From contig NZ_AOCK01000007.1 of assembly GCF_000348945.1 (NCBI RefSeq), forward strand, positions 180,786-244,785: 64,000 bases of DNA, given 5' to 3'. The stretch is from Paeniglutamicibacter gangotriensis Lz1y. GTDB taxonomy: Bacteria; Actinomycetota; Actinomycetes; Actinomycetales; Micrococcaceae. Each line of letters starts with the position of its first letter. Within the stretch, counting starts at the first letter, position 1. Below are positions 51,051 through 61,985 of the stretch, piece by piece. Below the pieces are notes generated by a model. The model was given only the letters and a program-made list of their open reading frames with translations, had not been told where the DNA came from and made no database searches. A program made the position numbers and the translations under genes.

Positions 51051-52415
51051 TCACTTCAGCGTCAGTGACGCTGCAAGGTCCTTGGCCTGTTGGTACTCCG
51101 AGGATGCCAGGTCGGTGGTGCGCTCCTTAGCATCCAGGAACCCTAGGTATCCGTTCCAGGCATCGGATTGGAACATCTTGCCGCGGTGGTGGAAAGCGGT
51201 GGGCAGATCGCACATCTTGCCCTGCTTGGCGCTGTCGGCCAGTACCAGGGACACCGTCGAGCGTTCGATGCCGGCGGCGTCGGTTTCGGTCACCAGCCCC
51301 AGGGCCAGTGCTCCCTCATCAACCACCACGGAGCTGGGCGAGACACCGTGCAGCACATAATTCGCGCCCGGATCGTTGCATGCGGTTCCGCCCTCGGTCC
51401 CGCCCTGATCGTCGGTGAACAGGGCCATGTTGAATACCGCCTTGCCGTGAGCGTCGAAGAACATCAGCTGGTAGGTGGCGGCGTCCAGCGGATCGGTGGT
51501 GACCGGATCCAGGACCGTGCCGTCGGCGCCGCGCGCCGATTCGCTCATGCTCCACCCCGGGTAGGTGACTTCCAGGGCCGTATTGCCGTAGGCGACGGGC
51601 TCAGTACCCGATTCAGCTTCCATCCATGAGGGAAGGTTGGGGCCGAAGAGGTCTTCGGCGGTGGCTGCCTCGATGCCCAACTCCTTGCGGGCTTCTTCCA
51701 TGCGTTCGGCGGGGCTTTGGCCCGGTTCGTAGCTGTAGCCGCGCAGTGTCGGCCAGGCCAGGAATTCCTGGTGCACCTCTATCCCGTCGGCGTTGATGGA
51801 CACCGGCGAGTTGACCCATTGCGACGTTTTCTCATTCCATTCGGCCACCAGCATGCCGCCGGCGGTGTCCCCGATGTTGTTCTCGGTGCGGTACTGGTCG
51901 GTGGGGTTGAAGGCGGAAAAGCCGTCCAGGCAGCCGATGAGTGCGTAGGACTGGGCATCAAAACCGCCCTTGGTTCTCTTGCCCTGGGCGTCGGCCACCA
52001 GCATCTCGGGCAGCGACAGGGCCTGGCAGGCCTCATCGTCGGCGAAGTGCGCACCGTCCCAGGCGGCGAAGAGCCCGTTTGGCAGCGCCTGCGACTGCGG
52101 GGTGCTGCTCGGCTCGGCGGAGCTGGACTGAGAGGGATCCGGTGCCGGCGCCGACTGTGTGGGCGGGGTCGCCGGCAGCGGCTCGGGCGTCGGGGAGTTC
52201 CAGGGCGCCCAGATAATCACCGCGGCCACCGCGGCGGCCGTGGCCATCGCCCCGGCTGCCGCGGGCCACCAGGAGCGCTTGGTCCGTAAAGGCTCGGCGA
52301 CGGGGCGTTGGATGAAGACCGGTGCCGGCTCCGAAAGGTCCAGGGGTAGCGGTCCGCCCGAGTCCCGTGAAGCGCGGGGGTCGGCATCACGAAGAAGCTT
52401 CTCAATGTTGTCCAT
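51051..52415 (-). CDS. Membrane-anchored protein, probable partner of the ECF sigma factor
   Basis: A 454-residue protein starting MDNIEKLLRDADPR. About 46 cytoplasmic residues are followed by one membrane helix (about 50-70), a Pro/Ser-rich linker (about 72-112) and a large extracytoplasmic domain of about 340 residues with four cysteines (EACQ, IGCLD, TACND, KMCDL), perhaps two disulfides. The start overlaps the sigma gene stop by 14 bases, indicating coupling. That layout fits an anti-sigma factor, but the zinc anti-sigma motif (H-x3-C-x2-C) is absent. I do not recognise the outer domain. Confidence 0.72.
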   Translation of the reverse strand: MDNIEKLLRDADPRASRDSGGPLPLDLSEPAPVFIQRPVAEPLRTKRSWWPAAAGAMATAAAVAAVIIWAPWNSPTPEPLPATPPTQSAPAPDPSQSSSAEPSSTPQSQALPNGLFAAWDGAHFADDEACQALSLPEMLVADAQGKRTKGGFDAQSYALIGCLDGFSAFNPTDQYRTENNIGDTAGGMLVAEWNEKTSQWVNSPVSINADGIEVHQEFLAWPTLRGYSYEPGQSPAERMEEARKELGIEAATAEDLFGPNLPSWMEAESGTEPVAYGNTALEVTYPGWSMSESARGADGTVLDPVTTDPLDAATYQLMFFDAHGKAVFNMALFTDDQGGTEGGTACNDPGANYVLHGVSPSSVVVDEGALALGLVTETDAAGIERSTVSLVLADSAKQGKMCDLPTAFHHRGKMFQSDAWNGYLGFLDAKERTTDLASSEYQQAKDLAASLTLK

Positions 52416-52920
52416 TCTCGGTTCCACCCTTCAACATGTGGTTCGGCGCCTTGCGGGAGAAGGCCTTGCGGGCCCGGAAGAGCCTGGATTTGGCCGAGTC
52501 GACGGAGCAGTCGAGTAGGGCCGCGATCTCGGCCAGAGACAGCGCGTCCCAGTAGGAGAGCATGAGGATTTCACGTTCTGCAGCACGCAGCGAGTCGAGT
52601 ACCTCGCGGACCGCCTCGGACATGGGATCGGGGGACGATTCACGGCGATGTAGTTCCTCGCCGCCGACCTTTTGTGCCAGCCGACGCTGGCGTTGGATGG
52701 CTCGTAATCCGTTGGCGACCAGGTTCCGTGCGGTGACCAGCAGCCCCGGCAGCACGTCGGCCGCCGGGGCCTTCTGCTGCTGCCAGGCGATGCGGAAGAC
52801 GTCGTTGGTGATCTGCTGTGGCGATGAGACGTCGCGGATCCGTCGGTAGGTGTAGGCGTAGACACGCCGGGCATACTGCTGGTGCAGTTCTTCCACGTGC
52901 GAGGCTGTTAACGCTCCCAT
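52402..52920 (-). CDS. ECF-type RNA polymerase sigma factor
   Basis: A 172-residue sigma-70 family protein with region 2 (VEELHQQYARRVYAYTYRRI through DVFRIAWQQ) and region 4 (LDSLRAAEREILMLSYWDALSLAEIAALLDCSVDSAKSRLFRARKAF). There is no region 3 and no long C-terminal extension. GGGGGA lies 8 bases upstream of the ATG. It is followed with a 14-base overlap by a single-pass membrane protein that is probably its regulator. Target promoters are unknown; I saw no second copy of a distinct promoter motif. Confidence 0.9.
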   Translation of the reverse strand: MGALTASHVEELHQQYARRVYAYTYRRIRDVSSPQQITNDVFRIAWQQQKAPAADVLPGLLVTARNLVANGLRAIQRQRRLAQKVGGEELHRRESSPDPMSEAVREVLDSLRAAEREILMLSYWDALSLAEIAALLDCSVDSAKSRLFRARKAFSRKAPNHMLKGGTENGQH

Positions 52921-52977
52921 GTGTTCGATCCCCCTTTGTGCGTGCGGCTCCCCCGAGGCTTCAGGGCTCGCTGTTGA

Positions 52978-53535
52978 CTAAGTAAGGTCCGGGAAGTCGG
53001 CTTCGGTGGCGGGTGCGGCGGGAATTCTTTTTTCCGGCCAGCCGATCATCGAGAACCGGGCCACCGATTCGTTATCCGCACCCAGCACCACCAGGGCATC
53101 AAAGCGTTCCCCTGCCAGCAGGCGAGAGAGCCACAGTGCCGAGTCCTCCCACATCTTCTGCACCGGCAGCGCGCCGACCGGGTACCAGGCAGGAATCAGT
53201 TCCTCGGAGGCCGCGGGCTCCCCGCTGAAGGAAGGCACCAGGAAGATGGTGCAGTCCATGTCGGCGGCGGGCTGTCCGGGGAAACGGAAATACACTCGGG
53301 CCGCGGCCTGCAGGGTTTCGGGCTCGGCCAGCAACCCGGTTTCTTCAGCCAGCTCACGCACCGCGGCTCCCCGCGGGCTTTCTCCGGCTTCGATCTTGCC
53401 GCCCGGGGCCACGATGCGTCCGGCGCCGAAGCCCCGTTGTTTGAGCCCCAGCAGGATCTTCTCACCGGAGGGTGATTCTTGGATCGGCAGGCACAACACG
53501 ACCTGGACCGGGGTGGTTGCTCGGCGGTGGGCCAT
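52978..53535 (-). CDS. Nudix hydrolase, MTH1/8-oxo-dGTPase-like
   Basis: A 185-residue Nudix protein. The Nudix box is complete: GGKIEAGESPRGAAVRELAEE followed by TGL. The preceding stretch LLGLKQRGFGAGRIVAPGGK resembles human MTH1, suggesting hydrolysis of oxidised purine nucleotides, but substrate choice cannot be read reliably. The C-terminus contains a Trp-rich segment (PAWYPVGALPVQKMWEDSALW) also typical of that group. It lies between xerD and the sigma factor gene on the same strand. Confidence 0.87.
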   Translation of the reverse strand: MAHRRATTPVQVVLCLPIQESPSGEKILLGLKQRGFGAGRIVAPGGKIEAGESPRGAAVRELAEETGLLAEPETLQAAARVYFRFPGQPAADMDCTIFLVPSFSGEPAASEELIPAWYPVGALPVQKMWEDSALWLSRLLAGERFDALVVLGADNESVARFSMIGWPEKRIPAAPATEADFPDLT

Positions 53536-53555
53536 GGGTGGGCTTTCCTGCTTCC

Positions 53556-54659
53556 TTAGAGGTTGGCTCGCGGGTGGGCCGCGGCATAGATTTCGCGCAG
53601 CGTGTCGGCGGTGACCAGCGTGTAGACCTGGGTGGTGGTGACCGAGGCATGGCCCAGCAGCTCCTGGACCACACGCACATCAGCCCCGCCCTCGAGCAGG
53701 TGGGTGGCGAAGGAGTGGCGCAACGTATGCGGGGAGACGTCCTGTTCGATGCCTGCGCGTTCGGCGGCCTTGGTGAGCACCGTCCACGCCGATTGACGTG
53801 AGAGCCGCCCGCCGCGCTGGTTCAGGAAGAGTGCCGCGGTGCCCTTGCCCTTGGAAACCAGCTCGGGGCGCCCGCGGACCAGGTAGGAGTTCAGCGCGTC
53901 GATCGCGTAGGACCCCAGCGGAACGATGCGTTCCTTGGAGCCCTTACCGAAGAGCCGCACCACGGCAGGGCCCTCGGCGGGGCGTTCCAGGTGCAGGTCA
54001 TCGACGTCCAGGCCCACGGCCTCGGAGATTCGGGCCCCGGTGGAGTACAGGAATTCGAGGATCGCCTTGTCGCGCAGGCCCGCGGAGGTGTCGATGGAAA
54101 CCGAGTCAAGGATCGCGGTGACCTCGGCGACGGAGATGGCCTTGGGCAACCGGCGCCCGGGGGTCGGCGGGTGCAGGTCGACGGCGGGGTTGGTGGGTGC
54201 CAGGCCTTCGAGCTCCCAGAACTTGTGTACTCCACGCACCGCCACGATGGTGCGTGCCGCCGAGCGGGCGCTGAGCGGGGCGGCACCGTCGGCACCGTCA
54301 CGGACCGCTTGGGCGAAGGACGTCAGGTGCCGCAGGGTCACCTGATCCGGGGCATGGACTTGTTGGGCATGCAGGTAGGAGGCGTAGCGGTAGAGGTCGC
54401 GGCGGTAGGCGCTGACGGTGTTCTTCGCCATGCCGCGTTCCACGGCCAGGTGCTGCAGGTAGACGGCCAGGTGCTTGCCAATGGGCAGCGAGGTGGGATC
54501 CGGTGCCGGTGCTGGAACCGGATCGGGGACCGTTTTCAGCACTTGGGTTGCCGCGATGGTGCCAAGTTTCACGGTCTCGGACCGGGAGGAGCTAGGAAGC
54601 GAAACCGTTTCGGGGACCACACCCAGGCGCAGGGTCGGATCGTCGGTGCCGGTGGGCAT
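53556..54659 (-). CDS. xerD: Tyrosine recombinase XerD
   Basis: A 367-residue integrase-family recombinase. After an unusual N-terminal extension of about 60 residues (Pro/Ser/Thr-rich), the core-binding domain ([24 protein letters not shown]) and catalytic domain follow. The catalytic residues are Arg in [11 protein letters not shown], Lys in GKGSKER, HTLRH (His-x2-Arg), GH in [10 protein letters not shown] and the nucleophilic Tyr in QVYT. XerC/D resolve chromosome dimers at dif with FtsK; the neighbours pyrG and recN match the mycobacterial xerD locus (Rv1701). The true start may lie further in; the chosen ATG is 9 bases after the Nudix stop. Confidence 0.93.
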   Translation of the reverse strand: MPTGTDDPTLRLGVVPETVSLPSSSRSETVKLGTIAATQVLKTVPDPVPAPAPDPTSLPIGKHLAVYLQHLAVERGMAKNTVSAYRRDLYRYASYLHAQQVHAPDQVTLRHLTSFAQAVRDGADGAAPLSARSAARTIVAVRGVHKFWELEGLAPTNPAVDLHPPTPGRRLPKAISVAEVTAILDSVSIDTSAGLRDKAILEFLYSTGARISEAVGLDVDDLHLERPAEGPAVVRLFGKGSKERIVPLGSYAIDALNSYLVRGRPELVSKGKGTAALFLNQRGGRLSRQSAWTVLTKAAERAGIEQDVSPHTLRHSFATHLLEGGADVRVVQELLGHASVTTTQVYTLVTADTLREIYAAAHPRANL

Positions 54660-54668
54660 GGCCGGGCC

Positions 54669-55334
54669 CTATGCCCGCGGCTCGCCGGAGCGCAGGCGCG
54701 GGTGGGCTTCGAAAGCCTCGTCCACGGGCCGCAAGGAGGCGTATCCGCCGGCTCGAGAAGCTGCGGCGGCCAGCAGGCCTGCCACTGCGGAGGGGTTGTG
54801 GATTCGCCCGGCCAGGACCGCGGCCACAGCGTCGTCAAAGGGAACCCAGGCCACGGCCATGTCCGCTTCCTCATCGGTCCGTTGGTGTCGTTGCTCCGCG
54901 GGAACCGGGCTGGTGGTGCGTGCCAGATAGATGCGGATCGCTTCCGAGGAGGAACCCGGGGAAAGGAACAGGTCCACCAGCACCGACCAGTCGGCGGCGA
55001 TGAGATCTGTTTCCTCGGCCAGTTCGCGAGCCGCAGCAAGGTGCGGGGGCTCTCCTGCAACATCGAGCAGGCCGGCAGGGATTTCCCACAGGTTCATGCG
55101 CACCGGGTGGCGGTATTGGTTGATCAGCAACACCTCGTCGGCGTCGTTGAGTACCAGCACTGCCACGGCGCCGGGGTGCTCGATGTAGTCTCTGACCAAC
55201 GGTTCGTTGCCGGGGGTGAATTCGAAGGTGTCCTGCACGACGTCCCAGATGCGCCCGTCATAGACGGTCTGGGAAGACAGCAGGCGGCGAGGGCTGAGCG
55301 AATCGCCCAGCACCCCGCCGTCCGTTGTTGTCAT
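54669..55334 (-). CDS. Nudix hydrolase, ADP-ribose pyrophosphatase-like
   Basis: A 221-residue protein starting MTTTDGGVLGDS, matching Rv1700 (ADP-ribose pyrophosphatase) by position and sequence type. The segment VLLINQYRHPVRMNLWEIPAGLLD is typical of ADPRase. The Nudix box reads GLLDVAGEPPHLAAARELAEE then TDL, so the usual Gly after EET is Asp. The start follows the pyrG stop by 4 bases. The enzyme would hydrolyse ADP-ribose to AMP and ribose 5-phosphate. Confidence 0.92.
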   Translation of the reverse strand: MTTTDGGVLGDSLSPRRLLSSQTVYDGRIWDVVQDTFEFTPGNEPLVRDYIEHPGAVAVLVLNDADEVLLINQYRHPVRMNLWEIPAGLLDVAGEPPHLAAARELAEETDLIAADWSVLVDLFLSPGSSSEAIRIYLARTTSPVPAEQRHQRTDEEADMAVAWVPFDDAVAAVLAGRIHNPSAVAGLLAAAASRAGGYASLRPVDEAFEAHPRLRSGEPRA

Positions 55335-55338
55335 GGTG

Positions 55339-57033
<1,695 letters not shown>

Positions 57034-57113
57034 TTACCCTATCACCTTTTCGATGTTGAACAGTTGGGAATGACTCTACATGCCCGGGCCACGGCACAGG
57101 CGAAAACGGCGGT

Positions 57114-58847
57114 TCAAGAGAGCGAGCTAACCATTTGCTGAGCATCGCCGAGCAATTCCTCGGCATGCGCCTGGGCGGTTGAGGAATCCTCCTGACCTGC
57201 GAGCATCCTTGCCAATTCTCTTACCCGCTCGGCTTCGTCGAGCAATACGACGTCGCTGGCGGTGAACCCTGCACCGGCTGCAGCACCCGCGTCAGAGGAC
57301 TTAATCACCCGCACATGGCGGTCAGCATAGGCTGCCACCTGGGGCAGGTGGGTGACCACAATCACCTGGACGTGCTTGGCCAGCATGGCTAGGCGCTTTC
57401 CGATCTCCACCGCCGCCTTGCCGCCGACTCCGGCGTCTACTTCGTCGAAGACGAAGGTTGGGACCGGGTCCACCGCGGCCAGCACCACTTCAATGGCCAG
57501 CATCACCCGGGAGAGCTCACCGCCGGAGGCTCCCTTGCCCAGTGGGCGTGGGGTCGTTCCTGCGTGCGGCTGCAACAGCATGGTGATGGCATCGAACCCG
57601 TGGCGGGTTGGCTCGGTGAGCTTTTCGAGATCGAGCACGAACTTCGCATCCGGCATGGCCAGTGCGGCAAGTTCGGCGGTCACCCGGGCAGCCAGGTCCT
57701 TGGCGGCCTTGGCGCGCAGCTTGGACAGCTTTTCACCGAGGGTCTCGACCTCGGTGCGCAGGGCCTCGGTTTCGGCCCGCAGCTCCTCGATGCGACCGTC
57801 GTCGCCCTGGATCTCGGTCAGTCGGGCCCGGGAGACCTCGGCCCAGGCGATGACCTCGTCGATGTCCGGGGCGTATTTGCGGATCAGTCGGTTCAGGTCC
57901 CCGCGGCGTTCTTCAAGCGCGGCGAGCCGTCCCGGGCCCTCCGCGTCCAGGTCCGCGAGGTAGGCGGCGAGATCGGTGGAGACCTCGGCGGCCAGGATCC
58001 CGATTTCGTGCAGCCGCTCGGCCAGTGACTTGATCTCCGCGTCGTCGTCGGCGACCTGCTCCAGGGCATGCTTCGCGGTCTCGACCAGCGAGATCACGCT
58101 GGTGGCATCGAAGGCCTCGCTATTGAGCGCCTCGTGGGCGGCGTCGGCGTTGGCGCGCAGTTCCTCGACGTTGGTGAGTTTCAGTGACTGGGTCTTGAGT
58201 TCGGAATCTTCCCCGGGCTGGGGGTCGACAGCATCAATCTCTTCCAGGGCGACTTGCAAGGATTCCGCCTCGCGGATGCGTTCACGGGATGCAGCCTGCA
58301 GTTCCGCGAGCTCGGTGGAGGAAGCACCCCACTTCTCGAAGGCTTCCTTGTAGGTTGCCAGTACCTTGCCCAGCGGTGCGCCGGCGAACTTGTCCAGCGC
58401 CGCTCGTTGGGTCACGGCACCCTTGAGCCGCATCTGGTCGGTCTGGCCGTGGATCGCGATGAGGTCCTCGCCCAGTTCCACCAGGACGCCCACCGGCGCC
58501 GCCCGGCCGCCCACCGAGGCGCGGCTGCGCCCTTCGGCTGACAAGGTGCGGGTGACGATCAGTTCGGCCTCGTCGTCATAGCGTTCAACGAGGGCTCCGG
58601 CCTCCTCGGCACGGTCCAAGACCTTGCTGCTCGCCGGCAGTACCAGGGTGGCGTCGGCGACGGCTTGCTTGGCGCCGTGGCGCACTGCGCCGGCGTCGGC
58701 ACGGCGTCCAAGCAGCAGCCCGAGCGCGGTGATGACCATGGTCTTGCCTGCACCGGTTTCGCCGGTGACCACGCTGAAGCCGGGTCCCAGCGGCAGGGTG
58801 GCCTGGGAGATGACTCCCAGGTCCTTGATACGGATTTCCTGAATCAC
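57114..58847 (-). CDS. recN: DNA repair protein RecN
   Basis: A 577-residue SMC-like ATPase for double-strand break repair. Walker A GETGAGKT is at residues 29-36, the central 350 residues are coiled coil, and the C-terminal head has GKGASGGELSRVMLAIE (signature), FVFDEVDAGVGG (Walker B) and VIVVTHLPQVAAYAD. It starts with GTG overlapping the nadK stop (GTGA, 58844-58847). The order tlyA-nadK-recN is conserved in Actinobacteria. Confidence 0.96.
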   Translation of the reverse strand: MIQEIRIKDLGVISQATLPLGPGFSVVTGETGAGKTMVITALGLLLGRRADAGAVRHGAKQAVADATLVLPASSKVLDRAEEAGALVERYDDEAELIVTRTLSAEGRSRASVGGRAAPVGVLVELGEDLIAIHGQTDQMRLKGAVTQRAALDKFAGAPLGKVLATYKEAFEKWGASSTELAELQAASRERIREAESLQVALEEIDAVDPQPGEDSELKTQSLKLTNVEELRANADAAHEALNSEAFDATSVISLVETAKHALEQVADDDAEIKSLAERLHEIGILAAEVSTDLAAYLADLDAEGPGRLAALEERRGDLNRLIRKYAPDIDEVIAWAEVSRARLTEIQGDDGRIEELRAETEALRTEVETLGEKLSKLRAKAAKDLAARVTAELAALAMPDAKFVLDLEKLTEPTRHGFDAITMLLQPHAGTTPRPLGKGASGGELSRVMLAIEVVLAAVDPVPTFVFDEVDAGVGGKAAVEIGKRLAMLAKHVQVIVVTHLPQVAAYADRHVRVIKSSDAGAAAGAGFTASDVVLLDEAERVRELARMLAGQEDSSTAQAHAEELLGDAQQMVSSLS

Positions 58848-59878
58848 AGTTGCCTCCGATATTCCGGGCCGGGGAGCGTTTTCGGTTCCGGCTTGGGTTC
58901 GTGGTGGCGCGGTTCGATGACTTGGACCGCCGGGGTGATGACCGGCAGTGCGGTGGTTGCAGTCTCGCGATCTTCCGGTTCCACCGGTCCGCGCCAGCCT
59001 TGGATGGGAAGTTCAAACTTATTGACCAGGCGTTCGGAGAACGGGGTCTGGTTGACCCGGGCCAGGCGCACCGGCTTGGAGGATCGGGTGACTTCGATGC
59101 GGGCACCGGGTGGAAGATCGATGGTTCGTCGGCCGTCGCACCAGAGCACCGCGCCGGCATCCGTGCGGGTCAGGATCTCGATGGCGAGCACCGAAGCCGG
59201 GGCGACCACCAGCGGCTTCGCGAAGAGTGCGTGCGCGCTGATCGGCACCATCACCAGGGCCTCGACCTCGGGCCAGACCACCGGACCGCCGGCGGAGAAC
59301 GCGTAGGCGGTGGAACCGGTGGGGGTGGCCATGACGACCCCGTCGCAGCCGAAGGTGCTCAACGGGCGGCCGTCGACCTCCATGACCACTTCGATCATGC
59401 GTTCGCGGTTGGCTTTTTCCACGGCGGCTTCGTTCAGCGCCCAGGTGTGGGCGATGCGGCGGTTATCTCGCCAGACCTGCACGTCGATGGTCATGCGTTC
59501 CTCGACGGTGTAACGACGTTCCACGATCCACTGCACGGTCTCCTGCAGGGCTGGCCGCTCGCTTTCGGCCAGGAAGCCCACGTGTCCGAGGTTGACTCCG
59601 AGTAGCGGGACCCCGTCGTCGCGGACCAGCTCGGCAGCACGCAGCACGCTGCCGTCTCCTCCGAGCACCACGCCGAGGTCGATGGCCGCGAGGCTGGTGT
59701 CTTCGCCCAGGACTTCCACGTCCAGGTTTTCGCCCTCGGGAATGTTTCTCACGGCCTGCATTTCGACGCGGAGCATCACGGGGATGAGCCCTGCTTGGCG
59801 CAGCCGGGAACAGGTGTCCACCGCCGCGATGAGTGCATCCGAACGGCCAGTGTGGGTGAGGACCAAAATCCTGCGCAT
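58844..59878 (-). CDS. nadK: NAD kinase
   Basis: A 344-residue enzyme that phosphorylates NAD to NADP using ATP or polyphosphate. The GGDG motif is in VVLGGDGSVLRAA, the NE/D substrate motif in WALNEAAVEKA, and TPTGSTAYAFSAGGP follows. A proline-rich tail of about 45 residues (from PEDRETATTALP) extends past the usual C-terminus. The start MRRILVLTHTGR is supported by GGTTCC-free upstream sequence containing GGAAGGAA. The gene is coupled to recN by GTGA. Confidence 0.95.
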   Translation of the reverse strand: MRRILVLTHTGRSDALIAAVDTCSRLRQAGLIPVMLRVEMQAVRNIPEGENLDVEVLGEDTSLAAIDLGVVLGGDGSVLRAAELVRDDGVPLLGVNLGHVGFLAESERPALQETVQWIVERRYTVEERMTIDVQVWRDNRRIAHTWALNEAAVEKANRERMIEVVMEVDGRPLSTFGCDGVVMATPTGSTAYAFSAGGPVVWPEVEALVMVPISAHALFAKPLVVAPASVLAIEILTRTDAGAVLWCDGRRTIDLPPGARIEVTRSSKPVRLARVNQTPFSERLVNKFELPIQGWRGPVEPEDRETATTALPVITPAVQVIEPRHHEPKPEPKTLPGPEYRRQL

Positions 59879-59932
59879 GGGTTCCTTCCTCGGCGGACCG
59901 AAAATAGGGACATCAGTTCCGATGCCGCCAGT

Positions 59933-60739
59933 CTAAGAATAGTCAACGTCCGGCCAGGCGGTGGTCCCGACGCGGGGTTGTGGAGAAGCGTCGGAATTGG
60001 CGGCTGAGACCTGGGTGAGCCAGAGGAAGAATTCGACGTTGCCGTCCTGGCCGGGCAACGGGCTGCGGGCCAGCCCGTCCACGCGCAGCCCTGCGTCCAT
60101 GGCGGAGGACAACACGGTGTCCACGGCCTTGCGCCGCTGCACGGGGCTGCTCACCACCCCGGTGCGGGCCAGCTGTTCGCGGCCGATCTCGAATTGCGGC
60201 TTGACCATGAGCACCAGTTCGCCTCCCGGTGCGGTGGCACCGGAGAGCGCCGACATGACCAGGGTGAGGGAGATGAAGGAGAGATCAGCAACCACCAGGT
60301 CCACGACTCCCCCGATGTCCGCGGGATTCAGGTAGCGCACATTCATGCCCTCGTGGACGTGCACGCGTGGATCGGCACGCAGCTCGGGGACCAGTTGGCC
60401 GTGTCCAACGTCCACCGCTTCGACGTGGTCGGCCCCGCGGCGCAACAGCACGTCGGTGAATCCCCCGGTGGATGCGCCAGCGTCCAGGCAGCGTTTTGCC
60501 GCGACGTCGATGGTGTTGAATGCGGCAAGCGCCCCGGCAAGCTTGTGCCCGGCGCGTGAGACGAATTCCTCGCCGGTGGCCGGGTCCACGTCGATCGTGG
60601 AGGCTTCGGTAACGTTTTTGGAGGCCTTGGCGGCCAACTCACCGTTGACCCGGACCCGTGCCTCGGAGATGAGCCGGGCGGCATCGGTGCGCGAGCGTGC
60701 CAGGGAGCGGGTAACTAGTTCCTGGTCGAGTCGGCTCAT
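59933..60739 (-). CDS. tlyA: TlyA family rRNA 2'-O-methyltransferase
   Basis: A 268-residue protein with an N-terminal S4-like RNA-binding domain (SRTDAARLISEARVRVNGELA) and an FtsJ-type methyltransferase domain (CLDAGASTGGFTDVLLRRGA, DLVVADLSFISL, LMVKPQFEIG). TlyA methylates cytidines of 16S and 23S rRNA and its loss confers capreomycin resistance in mycobacteria. It was once described as a haemolysin. The ATG overlaps the stop of the small upstream gene as ATGA (60736-60739). Confidence 0.95.
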   Translation of the reverse strand: MSRLDQELVTRSLARSRTDAARLISEARVRVNGELAAKASKNVTEASTIDVDPATGEEFVSRAGHKLAGALAAFNTIDVAAKRCLDAGASTGGFTDVLLRRGADHVEAVDVGHGQLVPELRADPRVHVHEGMNVRYLNPADIGGVVDLVVADLSFISLTLVMSALSGATAPGGELVLMVKPQFEIGREQLARTGVVSSPVQRRKAVDTVLSSAMDAGLRVDGLARSPLPGQDGNVEFFLWLTQVSAANSDASPQPRVGTTAWPDVDYS

Positions 60740-60966
60740 GGGTGCTCCTGCGCGGTGGATTCAAGGTCTGCGGCTAAGGAAGCCTGCAGCTGTTCGAAGA
60801 GGGCAAGGTGCTCGGCAACGGGCAGCTCTGCCAGTGTCTCGAGGACCTCGAGCGAGGTGGATTCACGGGAGGCTTCGTCCGTCCGGTCCGTCGGCCGTGG
60901 CCCGGGTACAGGTACGGGTAGGGCGCTGGTGGGGCCGGATACTGGTGTGTTCTGGTTGTTGCTCAT
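60736..60966 (-). CDS. Small acidic protein of unknown function (Rv1693-like position)
   Basis: A 76-residue protein, coupled to tlyA by an ATGA overlap and 11 bases downstream of the HAD phosphatase. The first 40 residues are Pro/Ser/Thr-rich, and the rest is a predicted amphipathic helix (LEVLETLAELPVAEHLALFEQLQASL). A small gene occupies the same place in mycobacteria (Rv1693). The function is unknown; a helper for TlyA or the phosphatase is only a guess. Confidence 0.8.
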   Translation of the reverse strand: MSNNQNTPVSGPTSALPVPVPGPRPTDRTDEASRESTSLEVLETLAELPVAEHLALFEQLQASLAADLESTAQEHP

Positions 60967-60977
60967 CGCCTACGAGC

Positions 60978-61970
60978 TTATGGCTTGGAGCCGACTTTTT
61001 GCGAAAACGTCAGTTTTGGTTCGACTGCGTGTTCCTGCTCCGGGTGGGCCAGCCACCAGGCGGCGCATGCTGCCCGCCAGGAGTCCAGGTTGTTTTCTTC
61101 GCCGTCAATGACGATGGTTTGATCGTTGACGCAGGCCACGGCCGAGCCGCAGCGGATGCCGAAGCCGGTGGCTTCGATGACGGGGTATTCCTCGTAGAGG
61201 TCCGAAAGGTCAGCGATGAGGTAATCGGGGCGTTCGGCAGTCTTGGCCGACAATGCACTCAGTGCGGTGTCAACCCCGGTGAGTACCAGCACGGTGTTGT
61301 ATCCGGCGCGGTTTCCACCCAGGATGTCGGTGTCGAGGCGGTCCCCGACGACCAGTGGGCGGGTTGCCTCAAAGTTTTCTGCGGCACGGCGGAAGAGCAA
61401 CGGCTCGGGCTTGCCGGCCACCAGCGGGCGGGTGTTAGTTGCCGCGCCGATGGCGTTGACCAATGACCCGTTGCCGGGGGCGATGCCCTCGGCGCGGGGA
61501 ATGGTCAGGTCGGTGTTGGTGGCGACCCAGATGGCACCGCCGTTGATGGCAAACGCCGCCTCCGCCAGGTCTTTCCAGCCGAGTGCCGGGTCGAATCCCT
61601 GGATGACTCCCAGGGGCCCGTCGGTGTGGCTTGCCACGATTTCCATGCCGAAGGAGCTGACACAGTCACGCAGGTAGCCACTGCCCACCACCAGGACCTT
61701 GGATCCTTGGGGCAGTTTCTGGGCCAGGAGTTCTGCCCCGGCGTCCGCTGAACCAAAGACCTGTTCGGCGGACGCTGGGGCACCAAGCTGTTTCAGGTGT
61801 GCGGCAACGGCACCCGGGGACCTCGAGGCGTTGTTGGTGACATACGCCAGGGAGACCGAGCATTCGCTCAATCGGTTCAAGGCGTCGATAGCCTTGGGGA
61901 TTGCTCCGTTGCCTGCATAGACGACGCCGTCCAAATCGGAGAGCAGTGCGTCAAAACCTGAAATCAGCAT
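60978..61970 (-). CDS. HAD-superfamily phosphatase, subfamily IIA
   Basis: A 330-residue HAD-IIA hydrolase of the NagD/PGP type. Motif I is LLSDLDGVVYAG (nucleophile D12, acid D14), motif II is YVTNNASR, motif III Lys is in VAGKPEP, and motif IV is VVGDRLDTDILGGNRAG. The cap region lies between motifs II and III. The mycobacterial gene in the same position, Rv1692, is a glycerol 3-phosphate phosphatase, so this substrate is likely. A C-terminal extension of about 65 residues (IRCGSAVACVNDQTIVIDG) also occurs in actinobacterial relatives. Confidence 0.92.
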   Translation of the reverse strand: MLISGFDALLSDLDGVVYAGNGAIPKAIDALNRLSECSVSLAYVTNNASRSPGAVAAHLKQLGAPASAEQVFGSADAGAELLAQKLPQGSKVLVVGSGYLRDCVSSFGMEIVASHTDGPLGVIQGFDPALGWKDLAEAAFAINGGAIWVATNTDLTIPRAEGIAPGNGSLVNAIGAATNTRPLVAGKPEPLLFRRAAENFEATRPLVVGDRLDTDILGGNRAGYNTVLVLTGVDTALSALSAKTAERPDYLIADLSDLYEEYPVIEATGFGIRCGSAVACVNDQTIVIDGEENNLDSWRAACAAWWLAHPEQEHAVEPKLTFSQKVGSKP

Positions 61971-61985
61971 GGATGGATCGTTTTC

